This document shows positions 30,296-42,860 of a DNA stretch of 64,000 bases, one piece after another. The stretch covers positions 45,945,627 through 46,009,626 of the forward strand of contig CM065703.1 of assembly GCA_017654935.2 (NCBI GenBank), read 5' to 3'. Source of the DNA: Phymorhynchus buccinoides. Lineage: Eukaryota > Mollusca > Gastropoda > Neogastropoda > Raphitomidae. The notes under the pieces are model-generated. The model did not search any database, was not told the origin of the DNA, and saw nothing but the letters and a program-made list of their open reading frames with translations. Position 1 is the stretch's first letter. Every line of letters starts with the position of its first letter. The position numbers and the translations under genes are program-made.

Positions 30296-31834
30296 TTGTA
30301 CAAATATTTCATTCTGACTTTACTGATGTCTGTGTGCATAAACCCACAGTGTCCTGTCACCAAAGGCAACACATAATGCTGGTAGTAGTTCATTTGACTT
30401 AAACCATGATGTTCTGTGGAATAAACACACAACGTCCTGTCACCAAAGGCAAACACGAAGGGCTGTAGTTTCATTCTGACTGTACCTGAGTATGTGTGCA
30501 TAAACCAACAACGCCGTCACCAAAGGCAACACTTAAGGGATGGTAGTTCATCTGACTGTCACTGATGTCTGTGGCAAAAACCCACAACGGCGGTCACCAA
30601 AGGGCAAAACACTAAGGCTGTAGTCATTCTGACTTGCACCTCATGTCTGTGCATAAACCACAAACGTCCGTCACCAAAGGTAACACTAAGGCTGGTAGTT
30701 CATTCTGGACTATCACTGATGCTGTGTGCATAAACCCACAACGTCCTGGTCACCAAAGGCAACATAAGGCGGGGAGTGCATTGTGACTTTCACCTGATGT
30801 CTGTGTGCATAAACCACAAGTTCCTGTCACCAAAGGCAAAACTAAGGCGGGTAGTTCATCTGACTTTCACCTATGTCTGGCTGCATAAACCCACAACGTC
30901 GGTGCACAAAGGCAAACACGAAGGCAGGGTAGTCATTTGACTTTCACCTGATGTCTGTGTTCATAAACCCACAGGTCATGTCCCAAAGGCAACACCAAGG
31001 CTGGTAGTGCCTTCGACTTTCACCTGATGTCTGTGTTGCATAAACCCACAGTTGTCTGGCCAAAGGCAACACTAAGGGCGGTAGTTCCTTCTCGACTTTC
31101 AAAGGGGAAGTCGTTGTTGCATTAAACCCACAGTGTCTGTCACAAAGGCAACACTAGGAGGTGTAGTTCCTTCCTGACTTAACAGGACGTCGTGTGACAT
31201 AAACCACAGTGTCCTATCGACAAAGGCAACACTAAGGCGCGTAGTACATTTGACTTTCACCTATGTCTGTGTGCCATAAACCCACAACGTCCTTCACCAA
31301 AGGCAACATAAGGCTGGTAGTCATTTGACTTTTCACGAGTCTTGTGTGCAAACCCACAACGTCCTAGCGCAAAAGGCAACACTAAGGCGGTGTCGTTCAT
31401 ATGACTTTCACCTGAGTCTGTGTGCATAAACCCACAACGTCCGTCACCAAAGGCAACACTAAGGCGGGTTGTCATTTCTGACTTCACCTGAGTCTGGTGG
31501 AATAAACCCACAACGTCCTGTCAACAAAGGCAACACGAAGGCTGTAGTTCATTATGACTTCTACCTGATGTCTGTGTGCAGAAACCCACAGTTTTCCAGT
31601 CACAAAAGGAAACTAGGTGGTAGTTATCTGACTTTCAACTGATGTCTGTGTGCATAAAACCCACAGTGTCTGTCACCAAAAGGAAACACTAAGGCTGGTA
31701 GTTCATTCTGACTTTCACTGATGTCTTGTGTGCATAACCAACAGTTTCCCTGTCACCAAAGAAACCTAAGGATGGTAGTTCATTTCGACTTTCACCTGAT
31801 GTCTGTGTGCATAAAACCAACAAAGTCTGTCACA
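30290..31834. repeat. 79-bp minisatellite, about 20 error-rich copies (right arm, contig end)
   Basis: The unit is the complement of the left-arm one (CATAAACCCACAACGTCC, AAAGGCAACACTAAGGCGGG). Nearly every copy has several single-base losses or gains, unlike the clean left-arm copies. The array runs into the gap. Confidence 0.9.
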
Positions 31835-32334
31835 NNNNNNNNNNNNNNNNNNNNNNNNNNNNNNNNNNNNNNNNNNNNNNNNNNNNNNNNNNNNNNNNNN
31901 NNNNNNNNNNNNNNNNNNNNNNNNNNNNNNNNNNNNNNNNNNNNNNNNNNNNNNNNNNNNNNNNNNNNNNNNNNNNNNNNNNNNNNNNNNNNNNNNNNNN
32001 NNNNNNNNNNNNNNNNNNNNNNNNNNNNNNNNNNNNNNNNNNNNNNNNNNNNNNNNNNNNNNNNNNNNNNNNNNNNNNNNNNNNNNNNNNNNNNNNNNNN
32101 NNNNNNNNNNNNNNNNNNNNNNNNNNNNNNNNNNNNNNNNNNNNNNNNNNNNNNNNNNNNNNNNNNNNNNNNNNNNNNNNNNNNNNNNNNNNNNNNNNNN
32201 NNNNNNNNNNNNNNNNNNNNNNNNNNNNNNNNNNNNNNNNNNNNNNNNNNNNNNNNNNNNNNNNNNNNNNNNNNNNNNNNNNNNNNNNNNNNNNNNNNNN
32301 NNNNNNNNNNNNNNNNNNNNNNNNNNNNNNNNNN
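31835..32334. other. Assembly gap, 500 N
   Basis: Exactly 500 N, the size commonly used as a scaffolding placeholder. Both contig ends that face it are inverted copies of nearby sequence. Confidence 0.99.
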
Positions 32335-32705
32335 CGTGAGGATACCGGCGCGGTCTCCAGCTAACAAATATTTTCCCCCACCTTATGGAAGTTATGCGCT
32401 TGTAGCTTCCCTTTAATCTTTCACTCTCTTTGACTCTACCTTTTTCCTTGCTTTGTGTCATCTACTATCTCTCTGACTTTTGAGTGCCCATTCTCCTGTC
32501 TTTTTTCTCAAAAAAAATTCTTCCAAATAGTTTTCTCCTTTGAAACCTCCTCCGAAAATGGAATGTGTCGGCTGAATGGAGGCTAACCCTAACCCTAACC
32601 CTACCATCAGTGAAAACTGGAAAACGGACACATACGTAGAGCCATTGTGGCTGTATGGGACGGGAACGCAGAAGAAGAAGAAAAAGAACAGCCCAAGCCA
32701 CGTTT
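32335..32705 (-). mobile_element. Family D element in left arm of palindrome 2
   Basis: It runs from the G/C-rich end at the contig edge to GGAACGCAGAAGAAGAAG at 32660-32677. It contains the telomere-like insert at 32584-32606. Confidence 0.75.
32584..32606. repeat. Short telomere-like (CCCTAA)n tract
   Basis: About three and a half CCCTAA units inside the family D copy. The mirror at 38810-38833 reads GGGTTAGGGTTAGGGTTTAG. Other family D copies lack it. Confidence 0.85.
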
Positions 32706-33009
32706 ATATCAACATTTCTCTATTATACTTTGTTGATAATTACAATGTTCAATCCAGTCTTCACGTTTCTTGATGGTAGCAGAAACAGAATGTTGATGGT
32801 AGCAGAAACAGAATGTTGATGGTAGCAGAAACAGAATGTTGACATTACCCACTGATCTGTTCAGCGTGCTAGCAGAGGGCAATATCTGAAGGAAAGGGGT
32901 GTGCCAGAACAATCCGCAGAGAACAGACAATGGAAACACTAAGAGGGAAATCAGGCAGAAACCCGACAGATCCCAGGAGATCAACTGGACAAAACAGTGG
33001 ACGATTTCA

Positions 33010-33395
33010 GAAATAGTCTACCACTGAAGAAAAATGTGTAATAGATACAGGAAATAGAATAACGATCTGTTGGTCAGTAGGCTAACATTAAAGGAAAATG
33101 TGTTATATATATATATAATGACAATATGTTGGTAAACACGGCAATAGGCTACCATTTTACGAAAATATGTTTTATATATATAATCAAAATCTGTTGGCAA
33201 ACAACAGGCTAACATTAAAGGAAATAGTGTTATATATGCAGGAAATATAATGACAATATGTTGGTCAACAACAGGCTAACAGTGAGAAAAAGGTGTTATA
33301 GATATTGGAAATATAATGACAATCTGTTGGTAAACAACAGGCTAACATTAAAGGAAAATGTGTTATAGATAGAGGAAATAGAATGGCGATCAGTT
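33010..33395. repeat. About 60-70-bp tandem repeats, six copies
   Basis: The unit contains CAACAGGCTAACATTAAAGG, AAAATGTGTTATATAT and AATGACAATATGTTGGT. It is mirrored at 38030-38400. Confidence 0.85.
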
Positions 33396-34048
33396 GGCCA
33401 GGGTGGTTTTACTTGTGAGCTTTTCAAACATCCAGGGAATCTACTCATTGGTTATTTCGTTAAAGGCTATTTCAGTGCGTATTTCCAACACGTATTTATC
33501 CCGAAGGGTAGAATGAATATGTTACTTCACCACTATTAAAAGGGTGACTTTATCGGTTTTTACGACGCAAAAAAATAAAGGTATTTCTCAGCGCAGTGGA
33601 AGTAACAAAATATAATTGTTATTATATTATATGAAATAAAACATAATTCAGTCTAGACTATTCAGGCTAAAACTAACATGGTTTTCTTTCGTAAATCTGT
33701 TCATTTATCGTACAACGAAAAGCGAAAATAAAATTGTAAGACATTAGAAGCTGTTAAGACTTTCATATATATTGGAATTTACTTTTCTGCAAGATTAAGT
33801 TTTCAATTTACATGACGATATTGAGAGCAAAACAGAGCAAGTTTCCATGCACTCTATAAAATGACATGGTTGTTCGCTAAGTCTGTTCATCAAATTATCT
33901 CATTCTCACGTACAACCAGTTTAGTGCTGAAATTTGGGGGCCAGGGTTGAGCTGACTGTCTTCGGTACATCATTTGGCGCGACGTTCTTGCTCTCTGAGA
34001 GGTCGTGAGACAAATAGCTATATTTTGTTTTTCTTTGGTATCCTTCAG
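33396..34048. other. Gene-free stretch in left arm of palindrome 2
   Basis: No gene is supported. It mirrors the first part of the intron after the 5' non-coding exon (37269-38030). Confidence 0.5.
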
Positions 34049-34143
34049 TTAATCAGCTTTTCCCCATAATTTCTTCACACTAAGCCTGGCACAATTTCCA
34101 AATTGCGCTACGGTTAGAGAAATGATGTGACAAGTTGAAAAGG

Positions 34144-34265
34144 ACTCACCGATCGTTGGAAAGTAGAATTGACGATGCAGCGTTGAAGGTTGGCGACGAC
34201 GATGATGAGTGATCACAAAGTGTTGAACGACCAGAGATTTCGTCCAGCTTATATTGGCCGAGGGG
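34144..34265 (-). promoter_or_regulatory. Mirror copy of the VWD-gene promoter and 5' exon
   Basis: The minus strand carries GGCCAATATAAGCTGG and the following non-coding exon up to a GTGAGTCC donor. It is nearly identical to 37130-37268. If the palindrome is real DNA this is a second, divergent promoter with no gene attached. If the palindrome is an assembly product it does not exist. Confidence 0.55.
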
Positions 34266-34867
34266 CCACGCCTAAAACATTGCCACGTTGACACAGGAGA
34301 GAGAAAAGGGGGAGGAGAGGGAGAGGGGTGGAAAAAAAACCCGTTAATGGGAGGCTGGTTTTGTGAGTCAGGTACCCTTATCATGATCACGTCTTAATTA
34401 AACGGGTAGTAAAATGTACATGTAAATTAAACTGAACCGCTAATCGTGTTGCCAGCTTAGTCTAAACTATTTTACTACCCGTGTTAACTGTTTAAACCGC
34501 ACCCATGATTACGGTTGCCAGGATGTCTTTGGAAAGGGATCAGAGAGAACACGTGTTTAGGGGACGGGTCTGGGGTTGGGGGGGCGTGCGGGTGGGGGTG
34601 GAGGAGTCAAACTAGGATTTGTATGGGTTGAAAGGAGATACGGCTGGGCTCCACGCGTCCTAATTCAGTCATAAGGCTATCCTACTGTGTCATATGTGAG
34701 ACTATACTCTGATGAAATGCTCCTTTCTACGTACATTTGATAAAATCCCGCTAGTTTCGAAAAGTAAAAAAAAAAACTCAGGTTATATGTGAAATATTTG
34801 TAGTAAAATATAGTTATTTTTTCTTCAGTTGGTGAATTGGGGTTTTCATGACTAACAGTGAAAGAAA

Positions 34868-35210
34868 CTAGTGGGATTTCATCAGAGTCATGCCTCACAG
34901 AAGTCGTCACAGTTGGATAGAAAACCGTACATGTGCAGCTGGATGTGTGAAGCACGGCCTTCAGAATGGCAAAAAGAGAGGAAACGAGTGGGATTTCATC
35001 AGAGTCATGCCTCACAGACGTCGTCACAGGTGGAAAACCGTACAACTGCAGTTGGATGTGGGAAGCACGGCCTTCAGAATGGCAAAAAGAGGAAACGAGT
35101 GGGATTTCATCAGAGTCATGCCTCACAGACGTCGTCACAGGTGGAAAACCGTACAACTGCAGTTGGATGTGTGAAGCAAGGCCTTCAGAATGGCAAAAAG
35201 AGGAAACGAG
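34868..35210. repeat. About 113-bp tandem repeat, three copies
   Basis: The unit contains GTGGGATTTCATCAGAGTCA, TCACAGACGTCGTCACAGGT and GGCCTTCAGAATGGCAAAAA. It is followed by a G run (35210-35227) and mirrored at 36190-36545. Open frames in it are repeat artefacts. Confidence 0.9.
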
Positions 35211-35278
35211 GGGGGGGGGGGGGGGGGTTAAGTAAGTAAGTGAGATGCTGGGTTGTTATGATTAGTCGGTAAAAATAA

Positions 35279-35459
35279 GATGTGCCACCCCCCCTGCATT
35301 TCCTCGGTTAATTCCATTTTTCCGTTTTTGCCTTTCTTAACAAACATAAAGCTGTATTTTATGAACATTTTCAGCTAATTATACTTTTTGGAATACTACC
35401 CCTACCCCCTAACGGAAAAAGGGCAATTAAACGAGAAATGTGAGGGGGGTGGCACATGG
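35279..35459. mobile_element. MITE family H (ATGTGCCACCCCCC ends)
   Basis: Inverted ends ATGTGCCACCCCCCCTGCAT and GAGGGGGGTGGCACAT. It is mirrored at 35946-36150. A third copy begins at 63893 and runs off the window. Confidence 0.7.
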
Positions 35460-35523
35460 GGGGCACATTGACCTATACGATTAGTCATTAGTCATTGGCA
35501 GGTGATGAAGGAAGGTGCGTGGA

Positions 35524-35554
<31 letters not shown>

Positions 35555-36189
35555 TTGTTTAACCGTAGGTTATGCAGTTAACACACTGTACCAAACACCG
35601 ACGGTGTGGAGTTTGTGGAGTAACTTTTTTTTTATGGAGTAACTTTTTCCATGACTCCACAACGCTAACTCAATAAACAGCGTCAGAGTCATGTCACTCG
35701 TTGCCCTGAAATAAATATCTTAACATTACATCAGAAAGACCCACTGTGAGGTTGCTTATGCATGTAGAGCTTTGTGGTTAGTCAATGGAAAAAGTTACTC
35801 CATAAAAAAAATGTTACTCCACAACGATCGGTGTTGGGTACAGTGTGTTACTGCATAACCTACGGTAAACCACACACACACACACACACACGCACACACG
35901 CACCTTCCTTCATCACCTGCCAATGACTAATCGGTATAGGTCAATATGTGCCACCCCCCCCTACCCTACATTTCCTCGGTTAATTCCATTTTTCCGTCCC
36001 AGGGGTAGGGGTAGTATTCCAAAAAGATAATTAGCTGAAAGATAATTTTTTGAAAAGTTCATAAAATACAGCTTTATGTTTGGTAAGAAAGGCAAAAACG
36101 GGAAAAATGGAAAACTTTTTACCGAGAAATGCAGGGGGGTGGCACTGGCCACATCAATTTATTTTTACCGACTAATCATAACAACCAGC

Positions 36190-36545
36190 ATCTCACTTAC
36201 CCCCCCCCCCCTCGTTTCCTCTTTTTGCCATTCTGAAGGCCTTGCTTCACACATCCAACTGCAGTTGTACGGTTTTCACCTGTGACGATGTCTGTGAGGC
36301 ATGACTCTGATGAAATCCCACTCGTTCCCTCTTTTTGCCATTCTGAAGGCCGTGCTTCCCACATCCAACTGCAGTTGTACGGTTTTCCACCTGTGACGAC
36401 GTCTGTGAGGCATGACTCTGATGAAATCCACTCGTTTCCTCTGTTTTTGCCATTTGAAGGCCGTGCTTCACACATCCAGCTGCAGTGGTACGGTTATCCA
36501 ACTGTGACGACGTCTGTGAGGCATGACTCTGATTAAATCCCACTA
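36190..36545. repeat. About 113-bp tandem repeat (mirror array)
   Basis: Complement of 34868-35210, three copies with small indels. Confidence 0.9.
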
Positions 36546-37129
36546 GTTTCCTTCACTGTTAGTCTGGAAAACCCCAATTCACCAACTGAAGAAAAAATAA
36601 CTATATTTTACTACAAATATTTCACATATAACCTGAGTTTTTTTTTTTACTTTTCGAAACTAGCGGGATTTTATCAAATGTACGTAGAAAGGAGCATTTC
36701 ATCAGAGTATAGTCTCACATATGACACAGTAGGATAGCCTTATGACTGAATTAGGACGCGTGGAGCCCAGCCGTATCTCCTTTCAACCCATACAAATCCT
36801 AGTTTGACTCCTCCACCCCGACACCCGCACGCCCACCCCAACCGCAGACCCGTCCCCTAAACAAGTGTCTCTCTGATCCCTTTCCACAGACATCCTGGCA
36901 CCGTAATCATGTGTGTTGTCTTAAACAGTTAGCACAGGTAGTAAAATAGCTTAGACTAAGCTGGCAACACGATTAGCGGTTCAGTTTAATTTACATGTAC
37001 ATTTTACTACCCGTTTAATTAAGACGTGATCATGATAAGGGTACCTGACTCACAAAACCAGCCTCCCATTAACGGGTTTTTTTCCCCACCCCTCTCCCTC
37101 TCCTCCGCCTTTCCTCTCTCCTGTGTCAA

Positions 37130-37195
37130 CGTGGCAATGTTTCTAGGCGTGGCCCCTCGGCCAATATAAGCTGGACGAAATCTCTGGTCGTTCAA
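37130..37195 (+). promoter_or_regulatory. TATA promoter of the VWD-like secreted-protein gene
   Basis: GGCCAATATAAGCTGG at 37159-37174 combines a CCAAT sequence and a TATAAG box (37165-37170). An initiator-like GGTCGTTCAACAC lies about 28 bp downstream, placing the start site near 37195. There is then a 74-nt ATG-free segment and a consensus donor. Assignment to the gene at 39499 is inferred from strand, order and the acceptor at 39446. Confidence 0.6.
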
Positions 37196-37268
37196 CACTT
37201 TGTGATCACTCATCATCGTCGTCGCCAACCTTCAACGCTGCATCGTCAATTCTACTTTCCAACGATCG
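37195..37268 (+). other. Predicted 5' non-coding exon of the VWD-like gene
   Basis: It ends CCAACGATCG|GTGAGTCC. It contains no ATG. The next acceptor on the strand in good context is AACTCTTTCAG at 39446, 52 nt before the start codon. Confidence 0.5.
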
Positions 37269-39076
37269 GTGAGTCCTTTTCAACTTGTCACATCATTTCT
37301 CTAACCGTAGCGCAATTTGGAAATTGTGCCAGGCTTAGTGTGAAGAAATTATGGGGAAAAGCTGATTAACTGAAGGATACCAAAGAAAAACAAAATATAG
37401 CTATTTGTCTCACGACCTCTCAGAGAGCAAGAACGTCGCGCCAAATGATGTACCGAAGACAGTCAGCTCAACCCTGGCCCCCAAATTTCAGCACTAAACT
37501 GGTTGTACGTGAGAATGAGATAATTTGATGAACAGACTTAGCGAACAACCATGTCATTTTATAGAGTGCATGGAAACTTGCTCTGTTTTGCTCTCAATAT
37601 CGTCATGTAAATTGAAAACTTAATCTTGCAGAAAAGTAAATTCCAATATATATGAAAGTCTTAACAGCTTCTAATGTCTTACAATTTTATTTTCGCTTTT
37701 CGTTGTACGATAAATGAACAGATTTACGAAAGAAAACCATGTTAGTTTTAGCCTGAATAGTCTAGACTGAATTATGTTTTATTTCATATAATATAATAAC
37801 AATTATATTTTGTTACTTCCACTGCGCTGAGAAATACCTTTATTTTTTTGCGTCGTAAAAACCGATAAAGTCACCCCTTTTAATAGTGGTGAAGTAACAT
37901 ATTCATTCTACCCTTCGGGATAAATACGTGTTGGAAATACGCACTGAAATAGCCTTTAACGAAATAACCAATGAGTAGATTCCCTGGATGTTTGAAAAGC
38001 TCACAAGTAAAACCACCCTGGCCAACTGATCGCCATTCTATTTCCTCTATCTATAACACATTTTCCTTTAATGTTAGCCTGTTGTTTACCAACAGATTGT
38101 CATTATATTTCCAATATCTATAACACCTTTTTCTCACTGTTAGCCTGTTGTTGACCAACATATTGTCATTATATTTCCTGCATATATAACACTATTTCCT
38201 TTAATGTTAGCCTGTTGTTTGCCAACAGATTTTGATTATATATATAAAACATATTTTCGTAAAATGGTAGCCTATTGCCGTGTTTACCAACATATTGTCA
38301 TTATATATATATATAACACATTTTCCTTTAATGTTAGCCTACTGACCAACAGATCGTTATTCTATTTCCTGTATCTATTACACATTTTTCTTCAGTGGTA
38401 GACTATTTCTGAAATCGTCCACTGTTTTGTCCAGTTGATCTCCTGGGATCTGTCGGGTTTCTGCCTGATTTCCCTCTTAGTGTTTCCATTGTCTGTTCTC
38501 TGCGGATTGTTCTGGCACACCCCTTTCCTTCAGATATTGCCCTCTGCTAGCACGCTGAACAGATCAGTGGGTAATGTCAACATTCTGTTTCTGCTACCAT
38601 CAACATTCTGTTTCTGCTACCATCAACATTCTGTTTCTGCTACCATCAAGAAACGTGAAGACTGGATTGAACATTGTAATTATCAACAAAGTATAATAGA
38701 GAAATGTTGATATAAACGTGGCTTGGGCTGTTCTTTTTCTTCTTCTTCTGCGTTCCTGGGCCAAAAGCCACAATGGCTACGTATGTGTCCTTTTTTTCCA
38801 GTTTTCACTGATGGGTTAGGGTTAGGGTTTAGGTTAGCCTCCATTCAGCCGACACATTCCATTTTCGGAGGAGGTCAAAGGAGAAAACTATATGGAAGAT
38901 TTGTTTTGAGAAAAAAAGGCAGGAGAATGGGCCAAAAAGTCAGAAAGATAGTAGATGACACAAAGCAAAGGAAAAAGGTAGAGTCAAAGAGAGTTACAGA
39001 TTAAAGGGAGCTACAAGCGCATAACTTCCAGAAGGTGGGAAAACTATTTGTACGGAAGACCCCCCGGTATCCTCAC
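37269..39076. other. First intron, repeat-filled
   Basis: It contains the mirrored tandem repeats (38030-38400), a short AACATTCTGTTTCTGCTACC triplication (38580-38648), a family D copy (38715-39077) and the telomere-like tract (38810-38833). No coding exon is seen. Confidence 0.6.
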
Positions 39077-39104
39077 GGGGGGGGGGGGGGGGGGGGGGGG
39101 GGGG
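39077..39104. repeat. 28-nt G homopolymer
   Basis: The run of G marks the outer end of palindrome 2 and the 3' end of the family D copy. It is G-quadruplex-prone and difficult for sequencing. Confidence 0.9.
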
Positions 39105-39312
39105 TTCTTGGCTCTAAAATGTGTACATTTCTAGAATCCAGGGATGAAAGACCAGTGAGAAATATCTACATTTGTTTGAGATATGGCCAAACACAAACGT
39201 ATCGATGTGTATGGGTCACTCTACAATATGTCTGTAACGTGTGTACTTTCATTCGCTAAATCTTTTTATTAAGTTCACAAACATCAACTAAGAAACATTC
39301 CTTATGCTTACA

Positions 39313-39329
39313 AGAGAGAGAGAGAGAGG

Positions 39330-39362
<33 letters not shown>

Positions 39363-39368
39363 GAGAGA

Positions 39369-39413
<45 letters not shown>
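39313..39413. repeat. (GA)n microsatellite
   Basis: Interrupted (GA)n immediately upstream of the acceptor that precedes the start codon. Confidence 0.95.
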
Positions 39414-39417
<4 letters not shown>

Positions 39418-39498
39418 ATTGATTATCATTGATAAAACTCTTTCAGTTCTGCGTGGTGTACTGTGTCCACTGTTGGCATCACTGACCACTCTCTGACC

Positions 39499-39559
39499 AT
39501 GGCCCTGTCCAGCTGTCTGGCATCTCTGATGGTCATCGTGCTCATCTCTCTCAGCACAG
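39499..39559 (+). CDS. Exon 2 (first coding): start codon and signal peptide
   Basis: ATG in context CTGACCATGG. The donor is CAG|GTGAGT, phase 1. The exon begins at 39447, after an acceptor, giving a 52-nt leader. Its sequence seeds the minisatellite that follows. Confidence 0.8.
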
Positions 39560-42500
39560 GTGAGTCCACTGTTGGTATCCATGACCACTCATCTCTCTCA
39601 GCACAGGTGAGTCCACTGTTGGTATCACTGACCACTCACTGACCATGGCCCTGTCCACTGTTAGTATCACTGACCATGGCCCTGTCCACTGTTAGTATCA
39701 CTGACCACTCACTGACCATGGCCCTGTCCACTGTTGGTATCACTGACCATGGCCCTGTCCACTGTTAGTATCACTGACCACTCACTGACCATGGCTCTGT
39801 CCACTGTTGGTATCACTGACCATGGCCCTGTCCACTGTTAGTATCACTGACCACTCAATGACCATGGCCCTGTCCACTGTTGGTATCACTGACCATGGAC
39901 CACCCTGTCCACTGTTGGTATCACTGACCACTCACTGACCATGGCCCTGTCCACTGTTGGTATCACTGACCACTCACTGACCATGCTGTCTGGGATCTCT
40001 GATGGTCATCGTGCTATAGCAGGATGAGGAGTATGCTTGTCATTTTGACTGTCTGTTGCTATGAACAAGAAAGGTATGTAATTTTTCCTCTGGAAAATTT
40101 GTGACGGTAAATGAGAAAACCTAGCACAAGTCGCCCAGCATGTTATTCAGCAAATGTGACCGTGCATGAGAAAACCTAACATAATGGGATGTTTGCATAA
40201 GAGTGAGTTTGCTTTCCCAACATGGAGCTAATTTTTTTATAATAAATATACCGAAAACAGAATTTAAATATCCGTTGCTAGTTTTGAATTCAAAGTTATT
40301 TCAAATTAATAATAATAATAATGAAGAAAACTTATATAGCGCACATTCCAGGCTAGCTGCTCATGGCGCTTTACAAAAAAAATACATTTAATCAAATCAC
40401 ATCAATACCCATGCCCGCACGCACACAAGCACACACACTGACGAACATAGCATATGCATTGTACACGCGCATGCACACATACATACAGTACATACATACA
40501 TACATCCGTACGTACGTACGTTCGTACATACATACATACACACAGACACAAACACACACATATCCCCACACACGTGCATAAGCACATGCCAGCGCACTGC
40601 CCAGTTGTGTCCTCTTGTGTGCAAAACATGCACACACACACTTTCTGTCTCCCAACTTTCCCATGCCATTCCTCATCCACACACGCTTTCATTCTCACAA
40701 TCCGATCATGGTGGACAGTATATCGTTGTTTCAGAGAATAGATGGGTTTTCAGGTTGGTCTTGAAAACTGACAGGGAGTTGGAATGTCTGAGAGACAGAG
40801 GGAGTTTGTTCCAAGTAGCTGGGGCCTGAAAAGAAAAGGATCTCTCGCCATAAGTTTTCGTTTTAATTGAGGGACATCCATAGTACATTATTTGCATAAA
40901 TGTGACATAGAAGAAAGAGTTGCTGGTTGATGTGGTTTCAAAAATGATTAATCAACCAAACATCATTCACAGCTTGGTTTTATATTTTGGGTAGCAATAG
41001 ACTATACAAAAACACAGTAAATAATGTTCTAAGCATAATTATCATATTTCTAGTGTTGTTGACAATTTGTTTTGTGTGCACGTGTGTATTAAAGCTGCCT
41101 GACGCTATTCAATTTATCAAATAAGAAAACAAAGAGTGTGAACTCTGTCAACAAGTTGTGGCCGTGTGTTCCTTCACACTATCACTCAGCATGGACTGTT
41201 TTCCCACGACTGCCTCAGTGAGTTGACAGGAAATGGTGCAGTCGGCAGTTCCTTTTGACTGGTTGAAAGCATTTCAATCGACCAAAGTTTACTTTGTGAT
41301 ATCTGCTCCCACTGTCAAAACGAAGTGAAAACGATGGAAACGTCACAAGTAGTTTCATTCGACCGAGTCGAATAGTCTGAGGCAGCTTCAACATTGCTCA
41401 GAAATATACCGAGTGACTTAATGTTGTGTTGGCCTCATGTATAATCACAAAATGCAAATGAAATTATGTTTAACAGTTGGCTGTGAACAACTGACATTCA
41501 TAGATAGCAAGAAGAGAAGTACGCTTTGCAATCTATACCTACCTCGCGTCAGTGGCGACGAGTGGAACCATAGCATGTATAGGCAAGGCAAGGCAAGGCA
41601 AATGTTTTATTTCATACCCACTTGGGGCACAGAAATATAAAACAAAGTACACACTTAGTTAAACAATCGAACATCAAAACATAGCATTGACACATTGCTC
41701 AATGAATCTGACAAACTTGTGCCAAAAATCATTGTTTTGGTAAACATACGCGGTATAATTCAGTTATGCTTTCCCCGTATTTAATATAGACAAATATTCA
41801 ATGATTCACGAAGCTCAACCTACCACCCTTTAACCCATCACTGACCTCTACGTGGGCATGCTCTAAAATAAGTAAGCTTTGAGAATGCCTGGTTCTTGTA
41901 TGATGAATGTGTTGTGGTGGTTGTTTTTCTTCCAGTTGTAGCTGATTACAAGACGTGCCAGGTCTGTGGTGACCCTCATTTTGAAGGATGGCAGCCAGAG
42001 ATGAACGGTTCGGTCCCTTACCCCTGCAAATTCCGGATGCTTGGCACATCACGATTTGACGTGAAAGTGTAAGATTGTTTCGCTCAAAAATTCATAACAA
42101 ATGATTGATATACTTCTTCTTCTTCGATCGCTCAGACAGTTTCCTGTCAATTATGAGAGCGCAGATGCGTCCATGCTGCCGTTTTATGCGCCTAACTAAG
42201 AAATAATTAGGCCCAGCATGTCCGACTTCGGCTGGAGGAAATCTTTTTGAAAGTGTTTATTGAAAAAAAAAAGGCAGGAGAATGGACCGGAAAGGCAGAC
42301 AGAAAGTAGATGACAGCAAGCAAAGGGAAAAGGCAAGAGTCAAAGAGAGTGACAGTTTAGAGGACGTTACAGAGCACATAACTTCCAGAAGATGGGAGAA
42401 CTAGTTATGCAAAGGACCCCCTGGTGTCCCCACAGTGGGGACATTATTTATTATTCGTGCCCCTGAATGGAAACTTAAATGTTAGAGTTGCATGTCATAG

Positions 42501-42691
42501 CTTATGGTGATGACATTGTTTAATACATTCTTACCGTTGCTTGGATTTAAAAAAAAAGAAGAGCCACGCCTTCTTGTTGTGTTTGTTTTAATTTTGAATT
42601 TGAAATTCGTTGATGAGTCATCGCATTAAATACAGTCTTCCAAAGACATAAACTGAACCTTCTCGTGCACACACAACACACATACATTTAC

Positions 42692-42725
<34 letters not shown>

Positions 42726-42730
42726 TCACA

Positions 42731-42776
<46 letters not shown>

Positions 42777-42782
42777 TCTGTG

Positions 42783-42860
<78 letters not shown>

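Larger units (their letters stand above)
32335..35653 (+). repeat. Palindrome 2, left arm
   Basis: Inverted copy of about 35784-39077; the axis is near 35706-35718 with an unpaired centre of about 130 bp. The arm begins CGTGAGGATACC, the exact complement of sequence just before the G run at 39077. Arms differ by substitutions and small indels. Confidence 0.95.
35784..39077 (-). repeat. Palindrome 2, right arm
   Basis: Mirror of 32335-35653. It ends at the first base of the 28-nt G run at 39077-39104. It holds the promoter and 5' exon of the VWD-like gene. Confidence 0.95.

Noticed and set aside
31721..32461. Open frames crossing the gap
   Set aside because: Nearly all codons are N; no evidence of coding.
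32584..32606. Chromosome end (telomere)
   Set aside because: Only about 23 bp, internal, and inside a dispersed element.
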